A stretch of DNA of 64,000 nucleotides from Daphnia pulex (Eukaryota > Arthropoda > Branchiopoda > Diplostraca > Daphniidae), in NCBI RefSeq assembly GCF_021134715.1, contig NC_060026.1:1984001-2048000 (forward strand), in the 5' to 3' direction. How positions within the stretch are numbered: the first letter of the stretch is position 1; each line of letters opens with the position of its first letter. This document shows positions 54,801-64,000 of this stretch, piece after piece. The position numbers were made by a program, and so were the translations under genes. The notes beneath the pieces are model-generated. The model was not told where the DNA came from. It ran no database searches and was given only the letters and a program-made list of their open reading frames with translations.

Positions 54801-57800
54801 CGTTCCCTTTTTTTTCGCTTCTCCCAACATCAACGGGATTTTATTTTTTTCCGACGTGTGTTTGTGTGTTCGGATTTATCCGGTATTAACAGAAAATCTG
54901 AAAAGGCTCCTGTGTGTGTCTATTCACGCTGGACAGGAAAAAAAGAAACTAAAATTCCCAAACGTTGAAATTTGATTCGTTTTGAATGAAGTAGACAAAA
55001 TTTCGATTCGAATTTTAAAAAATAAAAGATCTATCGGATCGTTGTCGAGTGATTCCGGAAATAGACACACGACATCATGGCTCACGTCGCCATATTGAAA
55101 GCCCATAACAAGGCCTACCATCGGGTATATATATTTCATGTTTAAATTCTGATAAATGTTTGTTTCTGATTTGAGGGTCTTCTCTTATTGCCACCGTGTC
55201 GACATGACGAATTGTCTTATTCACACGTCAACTAATAATTGAATTTTCTTTTCTCTTTTATTTTTGGTAAAAATGTAGGGCTCGGATCCGAGAGCCGCCA
55301 CATGCCGGTCGAAACTGCAATCGAAAAGGGCCAAATTGAATCAAGAGATCAACAAAGAACTTCGTTTGAGAGCCGGCGCCGAGAATCTATTCAAGTAAGA
55401 AACACAACGACACTGTGACTGTGTGTGTCTCTCTATTCTTTTTTCTTTTCTATTCTTTTCTAAAGATCAAAAAGGAATTTTCTCCTCCATTTCACTTTTT
55501 CCACCCCCTCGTCGACCGAATTTTCTCTTCCATTCAATCGCCAATTGTTTTCATTTTATTTTTTTTGTTAAGCCCAAAAATTTATTTTTATTATTTTTCT
55601 GGAGCAGAAATTTCTCTCTGCAGATTCTTTGGTGTCATAACATTTCATTATCTCATTTCTACTCAGTTGGGGTACGTTTCCCCCCCCCCTCACATTTTCT
55701 AATGGTGAAATCTCATCGCTGGTTTGTTAATTCCGGATGGCGGTCGAGCGTAGATGAATCGACGATATTTTTATTTTATTTTTTCTTTCTTTGGGGGGTC
55801 TCAAACAGAATTTGTGAGTGGATGGATTGAATAACGCATAATACGTCGTAGTCGTCCCCCCCTCCTGTGGCGTCATGTCTCGTTGGTCAACTTGTCATCT
55901 GTTTGAATAATTATTTTCTTCTTCTTTCTACTTGACGTTGATGATGAGCGTCGTAGCTTGACTTGACACACCTGCTTGTAGTTTTTTTCTTTTTCTTTGG
56001 GCGGATTCAAAATTTTTTTAAAGAAAAATTTAAAACAACAACCGACGGTCACGGCTGGAACTTGTCTATTTCCAGTGGCCACCCACTGACACATCGGACT
56101 GTGTCAAATTCACAAAAAATGAGACGATTCTCTCGGCACTTGGTGTGAGTTTTTCGCTCACCTGGAAATGGCGTTAACGCGCACACAGTCAAGGTCGGAA
56201 CACAAATCATCCCAGTGTGTGTGGTGGCGCAATCAACGAATCCGCACCCACATAACAACAAAAAAGTTTGTTTTTATTTCTGTCTCTCTTGTTTTTTCCC
56301 CCATCATTCAAATTGCTGGACACCGGATACCCCCCCAAAAATATCTACACCTGGATTTCCATCGCTGATTGTGTGTTGACAGTTGCTTCTTCCTTTCTTT
56401 TTTTACCTGCCCATTTTATAGGGTAGGGAGTGTCATTTGAATAGCGATAGGGGGAAAACATGTCGACGGTGACATTTTTCAGATTTCATCAAAAAGCAAT
56501 TCTTCACTGTGGAATTAAAAAAAATGAATAATTTTAAATATTTGGTTGATTTCGAAACGTGTCGAGTTGGTTGTTATTCTGGCGTGTGAAGCGGAGGTGT
56601 TTGACCGTTTAATCGGGTCCGTTCAACTTCCTTTTTCCTATTCGATACTGGCCGAGAGATTCTTTTTTTGTTTGGTTGCTGTTTCATTGCTTTCCCTCCC
56701 CAAAAAATTGCGGTGTCGATGCGTGTATGGCTATCGACTGGCGCTGGCGCTGGACTGGCCGTCTCGTTGCTTTTTTCGCACGGCTCACCTATTTCATCGA
56801 TATTCACAGCAGCACATGCCGTCGCGCAATCATCTGCCCGGCGACGAGTGTAGTGGGGAAAGAGGGGAATAGAACTCACTGCTGTAGATGCTAGTCTGGC
56901 TGTGGGAATTCTTCCATATCCCGCAGCCCAAAACCCACCGTCCCGTGTCAACAACCAAACATTTTTCTTTCTCACGTTTGGAAATAAGAAGAAGAACAAG
57001 CTTCTTTTTTGTGTGTGTGTGTGTATTTCTTTTATTTTTGGCAGCCGTTCCAGACGCTAGACACACTCTATGATACATGGATGGCTTGTATGCTACACTA
57101 TTAGCGCTCTCTTTCTGTTTTGTAATTTTTCTATTTTATTTATAGAAATGTTTTTTTCTAGTTTTATTTTATTTTTTCCTTTCGGCGGGTTATTATGAAC
57201 GACTTTAATTGTTTTTCCTTCCTTCCCTTTTTTTTTGTAGACAACGAAAAATGGCGAAGAGGAAATGAAGAATTTGGTGTGAAGGAGACGTAGTAAAAAA
57301 AAAGGTCAATGACGGCTTACGTATACACGCTGCAGTAAATCCGGCAAAATTCTTTTCAAATTTATTAGACAATTAAAGTTAAAAAGAAAAAAGTTTTCCC
57401 TATTTTTGAACGTGCCAAGTCGTTTGGAAGGATGGCGTCGTACCTAGTAGTAGTGTCGGGGGGGGGGGACTAACGTTGATAAGTGATGATATCCGGCAGC
57501 GATTTTCGTGTTATTCCGCTTTAGAAAAACGCACGCCGACAAAAAAAGGAGAGAGAAAGTAGTAAAAAAAAAAAGAAATGTACATCAGATAACATCGTAG
57601 AAATAAAGGGCTCCTTTATACAACTCTGCTAGTGTGTGTGCCACTGTCGTCGTCGTCAAACAAATTTTATTTGAAATTGTCTTTGGGTTATCGCCAATAT
57701 CTTACGAGGTTTTTCACGGTTTGAATATTTTCGCGCGCCAAATTCAAATAGAATTAAAAAATACAAGTTGAATTATTTTTTAAATGATCGTTGTTGGGTC

Positions 57801-60800
57801 GAGAGAAAAAAGAAGATCGAGGTCTGCTCGGAATTAATCTTTCACACCTGGAGGGCTAAAGAAACTGCAGTTATGATCGTTACGTTGATGATGATTGTGC
57901 CACATCTGGCAAATGAGTTTTTTATTGGCCAATACTCGGTAAAACTTTTTTTTTCTTCCCTTGTGGGTGAGTGTCTTATTCTATTTGCTTTAGCGTTGAT
58001 AAGAGTTCCAGATTTTGTGCACCCCCTTTCTTCAGGGTGTTTAACCTGAAGCCCCTTCTAGTCTACAAGACTGGAAGGGAAAATCACTGCTGCTGCGGTC
58101 GATCAACTCGACCAACAACAAAAAAAGAAGCCACAACCAATTTTCTAAATAGAGAAAAAGAAAAAAAGAAAAACAACTAGTTCACAAATCGTCCTGGATT
58201 TTGGTTTTCGGGGTGGTTCCGATGGTATTGTCTGCCGGATGATGATTCAGGTTGCGCTAATGTCGCCTGCATTTCAGATTGGGAATCTTTCTAGACTTTC
58301 GATGCAATCATCAGCCGAAAGTCGTACAACTACCGAATGATTTTATTCTTTTTCCTGGATAGATCGGAATGACTGGGCTGCTACAATCATGCGATTCGCT
58401 TGGCGTCTTTTACTCTTGGGTGCCCATTATTACCCTCATCTTCCTGGATAAGAAAAAAACCCCGTTGATTGTCCATCCCTCGTGGTTATATATTTCTCCT
58501 GGGGTGGCTCTTGTTGTTGTTATTGCCCCGCATGTGTGTGTCTGATGTCAAATGGCGTTTACAGTTAACCTAACGTGTCCGTTTTTTTATATTTGATTGT
58601 GTAGAGCCACGAGCAACAAGAAGCTGCGCGAGACGGTTTCGCTCGAGTTGAGCTTTGTCAACTCTAATCTGCAGCTGCTCAAGGAGCAACTGGCCGTTCT
58701 CAACAGCTCGGTCGAGGTCTACCAGGGCGACCAGCACGGCGGTCTCACCCATCACATCCCCATGATACCGCTAGGTCTCAAAGAGACGAAGGAAGTTCCA
58801 TTTCACGATGCTCTACACGTACGTATTTTTTCAATAGGCTCCACGCTATTATTATTATTATTGTTATCCCCGTTGGATGCGGAATGGCCAATTGTTAATG
58901 GATTCAATTTGGGTCTTTTCTTTTCTTTGCCAACAGGAATTTATCGAAGACCATTACAAAGGCAAGGCGGATGAATACCTGGAAGCCATTGCCGAGTTGT
59001 CTGACTTGCGCCAGGTAAAGAAAAAAACCAAACTAGAGCAACCCAAACCCGTGTCTATTGGGGTCGTCTGCCTTTTATTTTTATTTTGTATTTTTAAAAA
59101 AAACTTCCTGTTAATAATGATGTTGACAAAAATAGTGAACAAACCTCAAAAACAAAATAGAAATCATTTTCTTCAATTTTCATTTTATTAAATAATTTTA
59201 AAAAATTTTGTTGCTCTTTTTGTTTTGGTTTCATTTTGTTTATTTTCATAATCAGGCCATGAGGACACCTTCCCGAGACGCCACCGGCATCGGTTTGTTG
59301 TACGAGTATTACAATCAGCTCTACTTTTTCGAACGACGATTTTTCTCTCCCGAACGAGGCCTGGGCGTCTTTTTCGACTGGTAAGTTTTTATGTTATTTG
59401 TTTGAATCTATTATTTTTCTATTTCTTTATTTTTTCACCGTTTCGCCCATTTATTTTTTTACTTCAGCTGTGAGACTTTGTACGAATGCAAATGCGTTGA
59501 ATGGATATGTATTATTATGCAATTTCGAATAGTCAACGTGTCGTTTTACAGCGTGGCACTCACGACGGGTAGTAGGAGGTGTGCCGCTTTCAATCATTAG
59601 AAATAAAAAAAAAAGTCTGGTGGACTGTGGCCAATTTGAAGAGAAAAGAAAAATTGGAGCGTAACACACCTGCTGCTGCTGCTTATTCTCAGATCTATAT
59701 TTGCATAATCTCTTTCAACAGAAGAAAACTTGGTCGACCGTCTCCCGGGCCTTATTAGAGTTGATTGATATCTTTATTTTTCTAGCTTCCTCCATTTTTG
59801 TTTTCTTTTTAATCCGATTCTTTGTCCTAATTGTAACGGTCCCGCGAATTTTCAAATTGTTCCATACTGACTTGTAATTTATTTTATTTTTTCTTTTCAG
59901 GTTTGATTCGTTGACGGGAGTGCCCAGCGCCCAGCGGACTGTGGCTTTCGAAAAAGCCTGCGTCCTCTTCAACCTGGGAGCCCTGCACACTCAAATCGGG
60001 ACGAGACTGGAACGCGGGACGGGTGACGGGCTCGATGGTTCTGTGGATAACTTTTTACGAGCAGCTGCCGTCTTCCGCTTTATTGTCGACAACTTTACCA
60101 ACGCTCCGTCCATGGACTTGGCCCCGCAAGTCCTCGAGGCATTCATCTTGCTCATGATTGTGAGTTATTATACATTTTTTTTTGGTTCGGTCCGTCCTCG
60201 ACAGCGTGACGGACATGATTTATTTTCATCTGATTATTAACTTTTTCGGTTTGTTGTTGCTGTTGTTGTTGTTGTTGGCCAGGCTCAAGCTCGCGAGTGT
60301 CTCTTCGAGAAACTGTTGCTGAGCTACCGCGGAGAGTCGGCTCCTGCCCAGGACATCGACGCTTACCTGGAACAAGCCCAAGAGGCAGCCGAGGTAAAAA
60401 CACAAAAACAACTCTATTTCCTCCCTCCTCGTGAATTTATTTATTTAAATTATTATTCATCACATGAGTGTGTTCGGCTCGTGGTTTTTTGGGTTTCCTT
60501 CGCCGCTGGTTTCCTTTTTGGGTTGGTCGGTTTCCCCCACTCCGCACAAAATAGCCCGGCAGTCCATTAGTTAACTGTATAAAACTCTGAACCCACACCG
60601 ACAGACGGACAGACTTCACGGGCTCATTAACATACGAGGCAAACCCGAAAGAGAAAAATTGGAAAAGAACCTCATTTGCCTGGGCGATGATGATGATGAT
60701 GATGATGATATGCGCGCACGTTTCGTAATAATTTGACATTGATCGTGACCAGCAAATTTTATGAATTTGGTCTCTACACATGAGGAAAAAGAAAAACGGG

Positions 60801-63800
60801 CGGCTTCTATTTTTGTCTGCCAATAAATTTTTGATTCCCCATTTCCTTGTGCGTGCTTTGGATTTGATGGCTTTCCCATTAACCTTGGCTTGTCTAGTTT
60901 GATTATTCGAATAATGTACGGAACTAATCGATTTTGATATTTTTCGATCCTTTTTTATATTTTTTGGCCAGTTGTCGGATTCGTACCAGCGAGTCTACGA
61001 GGCTCTGTCGATCGAGTTGGTCAAGGACTACGTTCCCGATTCGTGGATCGCTCTGGTCCAGGTCAAGAGCCAATACTACGAGGCGACGGCCCACCAGATG
61101 GTGGGCTCTGGTCTGGTGGCCAGCATCGACGGCCGTCCGCTGAGCCTCAAGACCAAAGAGACGCTGACGTTCATGTACACGGAGGACGAGAGGGGGGCGT
61201 CTGGCGGCGATGCCAACGCCTCGTCGACCTCGAATCTGAATTTCTCGGCCAGTAAAGCCAGCAAAGACAAAGTCAGCACCATCATCGACATTCGGGTCCC
61301 GAAGAACGGCGCCGAGCAGCTTCAATTGGGTAATAAAAAAACAACAACAACAACCGATTTTTTTTTGTTCTTTCTTTTTGGCTTAGATTCCGTGGGAATT
61401 GTCCAACCCACAGACACAGAGAGACACTAAACAAACAAACGGTCGTCTTAATGAAACGGGAGACGGAATATAATGACAGTTTTAAGAGTTAGAACTTGGT
61501 TCCGCCAAACGTTGGGAAAACTTTCGCCCAATTCTTTTTGGTTTTGTTTCGTGATGAACGGAGGGGCTGTTGTAGTAGCGGTCGTAGAACGTCCTTGTGA
61601 AACTTTCACAACAACAAGCGAAAAAATAAGAAAACGTCGATAATTTAGTGTTTTGATTCAGAGCGGGAAATTTGAAAAAATGCCCGTGCGAACTAAAACG
61701 CCGTTGGGTGTCTTTGTGAATTTTCTTATTCTTAGCCCAAACTGATTTTTTTTTGTATTTTCTTGGCCTTTTTATTTTTGAAAAAAACAGGTTTGAGTCA
61801 CATGCGGGAGTCGGTGCTGCTGCACGAAGAGAGCCTGCGGCTGCAGCGCATGTGCCGCGATTTGAAGAAGCGCGACCACCTGTCGACCTTTTTGCGACGC
61901 GCTCACGACGCCGCTCTCAGCGCTTACACACGAGCCCTCGGAGACGACGAGTTTGGCGAAGCTCTCGACCCGCCACCCATTTTGGGTAGGTTTTCTCTTC
62001 TCTTTTCTCTCTCCTCTTCTTTTTATTCTCTTCTTTCTATGTACCAGCATTTCTAGTAGTAACAAAACTACGTGAGGTTGTTACTACCACACACAAATTC
62101 CTAGTACTACACTACGACTACGACTACTGCTGCTGCTGCTGCTGCTGCTCATTTGCATTGGAATATTTTTGATTCTGGACGTTGTGGACGTTTCCAGAAC
62201 GCGCAGAAATGAGTTGAAAACGTCCGTTAGATCGTCCGTGTTTTGATAGCCGGCCCATAATGATTCAGTTTGAATTCTTTTGTTTTAGAATAACCAAAAA
62301 AACACCAGTTGGTTATATGTATTTCTTTTTCTTTCGAATGAAATGCGCTCAGTCCGATGGGCCCGTTTGTGTACGCTCTCCGAGTGTACTGCGGTACCGT
62401 TTGAGACGGTTATAATCGAACCGTTTAGTCGCTGGAGAACCGAGGCCGCGCGCTCTTAAAAGCCCGGGCCATTAAGAGTCGGGACCGTATCATCATCAAC
62501 TTCTTTCTTGTGTATTTTTATGGCCAACAATCGAGTGCTGGGGGAACTTTGCGGACCTCGCCATTCCGAACACACGAAAAACAGAATGAACCGCAAAAGG
62601 TCTCTGGCGAGGAGGAAGAATGCAGCTTTTTTTGAAACGATCGTTTCTTTCTTTCTTCTTAGTTGTCCTTTAACGGTTGATTGGAAGAGTTTTTTTTACG
62701 ACAACTCGGGCGCCCTATAAACTCACGATATTTATACCAAGTCATGTGTTAGTTTCATATTTATGCGATTTCCCGCTCGCTAACGGCACACTATACGCCG
62801 GGGTTTCTTTTGATCGAAAATGGGTTGTTCTAATAGCGTATAGAAAATAGAAAATAGCTCTCGGATGGATAGATGGATGGATGGATGGATAATAATTATC
62901 GGTATTATAGCACAGACAGTCTGATAGCCTAGTTTCTTTATAGCTCGGACACTATATACAGGAGCGCAGGGGGGTGTGTGGGAAAATGAGATCCCGCCCG
63001 GATGAATAGTTGTTTTTGATTACGATTTATGGCTTATATATAATGGTCGTATTAATCGTGTTTTTTTTTTAAGTTTATTTTGATTCGTCTGGGTTATTAT
63101 CCATTTCGTGATTTATATATATTTTTTGGGTTTTTTTTTTCTTTCTTTGGAAATTGTAGCATCGACGAAATTGCAGCTGTCGTTCGGCCAGCCGGATTTC
63201 GGTCAGCATCCAGTGGATGATTTATTTCGTGGACTGGGTCCGCTGACTTTGTTCTCGGCCAAGCACAAGTGGAACCCGCCCCGATTGGCCAATCTCCGCA
63301 AATTGCACGACCAAGGCTTTGGATTCAGCGTTCGAGGCGACGGGCCAATCATCATCGCCGGAGTCGACGGCGGATCCATCGCCGATGTAAATTCCCACAC
63401 CCCAATTTATTTTATTTTATTTCACCCAAATCAATCAAATATTTTTTTATCTTTTTTTAGTTGGCCGGAGTGAGAGAAGGTGATGTAATCATAGGAATCG
63501 GTGATGTCGATGTCAAGTGGTCCACCCACGAAGAGGTGGTCTCCCTCATCAAAAACGCCCGCAACGACCTCTCTCTCAAATTGATCCAGCCCGTCGAGAA
63601 ACCCACCCAACCCTCTAAGGTATTCATCCTCAATTGATCATCGTCGTCAACTCCCCAATTTATTCTTTTATTTTTTTAAATCGTGTTATTTTCCCGCCAT
63701 TCAAACTTACAATTTTTTTTAATTTTTGTTTTGGACAGTCAATGATGAAATCGATGGCGAAAACGCTGCCGGGCGGCCGTGGATCGACCTCGCCCACGTC

Positions 63801-64000
63801 GACGACCAGCTCCAGTTCGGGCGTGTCGTCGGCGGCCAGCCACAGTTTGTCGAGCACGCTGGCCGGAAGGAGCAGCAGTTCCAAGAACAACAGCAAGAGC
63901 TGCGACCGGATACACGCCATCGGGCGTAACCTGCCGGGCGTCAGGCGGCGTGACAAGAGCCTCGACAGTCACGTCAAATACAGGACGGACGCCAAATCTT
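45714..64000 (+). CDS. Rhpn: Rhophilin, Rho-binding HR1-BRO1-PDZ protein, 3' end cut
   Basis: Exon 1a 45714-45830 joined to 55279-55394, 58605-58818, 58937-59014, 59256-59380, 59901-60159, 60283-60393, 60972-61329, 61791-61985, 63160-63386, 63461-63619 and 63739 to beyond the window end; 740 residues visible. Rhophilins bind GTP-Rho through an N-terminal HR1 coiled coil and link it to the actin cytoskeleton. Here HR1 spans about 40-118 ([32 protein letters not shown]). A BRO1 domain follows (about 130-520; [31 protein letters not shown]). The PDZ domain (about 573-648) has its binding loop GFGF starting at 577. A serine-rich tail begins in the last exon. Exon 8 carries a low-complexity insert (about residues 405-430) inside BRO1. 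Exon 1a ends GYF-DRPR directly before the HR1 exon, as vertebrate rhophilins have a GYF just before HR1, so this is probably the ancestral N-terminus. Confidence 0.93.
45994..46020. repeat. (GT)n microsatellite
   Basis: About 13 uninterrupted GT units in the intron after rhophilin exon 1a. Confidence 0.95.
48574..48621 (+). CDS. Rhpn: Rhophilin alternative first exon 1b
   Basis: ATG in good context (gccATGG), 16 codons reading [16 protein letters not shown], then donor gtaagt. Ends in phase 0, so joins 55279 in frame. RRTS matches the basophilic kinase (PKA) consensus RRxS. Not proven to be transcribed. Confidence 0.7.
50776..50820 (+). CDS. Rhpn: Rhophilin alternative first exon 1c
   Basis: ATG followed by 15 codons ([15 protein letters not shown]) and donor gtaaat; phase 0. 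A second ATG is in frame at codon 4 in better context (accATGG). The donor is weaker than those of 1a and 1b. Confidence 0.6.
55077..55124 (+). CDS. Rhpn: Rhophilin alternative first exon 1d
   Basis: ATG in context catcATGG, 16 codons ([16 protein letters not shown]) and donor gtatat; phase 0. It lies only 154 bases upstream of the shared HR1 exon, so its promoter would be nearest, with a long leader beginning near 54290-54490. Confidence 0.65.
55395..58604 (+). other. Rhophilin intron splitting the HR1 domain
   Basis: A 3.2-kb intron, the longest in the shared part, with poly-T, G-runs (57459-57467) and microsatellites. I found no gene or exon in it. It interrupts HR1 after the AENLF segment. 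Confidence 0.7.
60251..60282 (+). repeat. TTG/CTG microsatellite abutting a splice acceptor
   Basis: A run of gttgttgttgctgttg type fills the place of the polypyrimidine tract immediately before the ggccag acceptor of rhophilin exon 7. Confidence 0.85.
60686..60709. repeat. (GAT)n microsatellite
   Basis: Eight GAT units in a rhophilin intron. Confidence 0.95.
62127..62149. repeat. (CTG)n microsatellite
   Basis: About 7-8 CTG units in a rhophilin intron. Confidence 0.95.
62862..62890. repeat. (GGAT)n microsatellite
   Basis: GGAT units with one AGAT interruption, in a rhophilin intron. Confidence 0.9.

Larger units (their letters stand above)
45831..55278 (+). other. Rhophilin 5' intronic and multi-promoter region
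   Basis: Outside exons 1b, 1c and 1d this 9.4-kb stretch has no coding exon that I can support. It is rich in T-runs, GT/CA repeats and C/G homopolymers (for example 50146-50157, 51211-51222). A tRNA-like GGTTCGAAACC near 48471 lacks a matching acceptor stem. A CG- and CAG-rich area at about 54290-54490 is a plausible leader for exon 1d. Confidence 0.5.
61986..63159 (+). other. Rhophilin intron before the PDZ exon
   Basis: A 1.2-kb intron with (CTG)n at 62127-62149 and a GGAT-type run at 62862-62890. A GC-rich patch around 62340-62480 is present, but no exon is supported. Confidence 0.7.

Overview
The window reads as nuclear DNA of an arthropod, most likely a branchiopod crustacean of the Daphnia type. 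The coding exons are separated mostly by short GT-AG introns of about 55-90 bases, the DNA between genes is AT-rich and full of microsatellites, and the recognisable proteins are animal families with arthropod-like architecture. Species identity is inference; no rRNA, mitochondrial or diagnostic repeat is present. I see no CRISPR array, operon, phage or intact transposon.

Layout. Positions 1-22700 are a long gene-poor tract. It holds at least three pairs of related segments in the same order, about 12.7-13.3 kb apart (A at 1-1140 and 12808-13890; B at 2793-3625 and 15976-16830; C at about 4140-4600 and 17090-17640), so it is an old tandem segmental duplication. Block B carries splice-site-flanked exon candidates on the minus strand and three hairpins whose pairing survives in both copies although the sequences differ. 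A few short exon-like segments (2469-2762, 6782-7030, 10392-10542) and a GC-rich promoter-like patch (10543-11040) also lie here.

Positions 22727-23385 hold a compact intronless minus-strand gene for a membrane-anchored RING-HC E3 ligase, with TATA box, initiator and poly(A) signal all visible. After a 4.8-kb gap come two head-to-tail plus-strand genes. The first is the cytoplasmic dynein light intermediate chain (28145-30600, 9 exons, 535 aa). The second is a Tudor orthologue (31755-39686, 8 coding exons, 2488 aa, nine Tudor domains), a germline piRNA-pathway scaffold. Two kilobases downstream lies a decayed copy of the last two tudor exons (41644-42290).

Positions 45714-64000 are the 5' part of rhophilin (HR1, BRO1 and PDZ domains), which runs off the right edge. 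It has four separate alternative first coding exons spread over 9.4 kb, all ending in phase 0 and able to splice to the same HR1 exon.

The genes do not form one pathway: ubiquitin ligation at membranes (RING gene), minus-end microtubule transport (dynein LIC), germ-granule assembly through dimethylarginine-Piwi binding (Tudor) and Rho signalling (rhophilin). The most unusual elements are the duplicated structured-RNA block, the tudor 3' pseudogene and the rhophilin multi-promoter 5' end.
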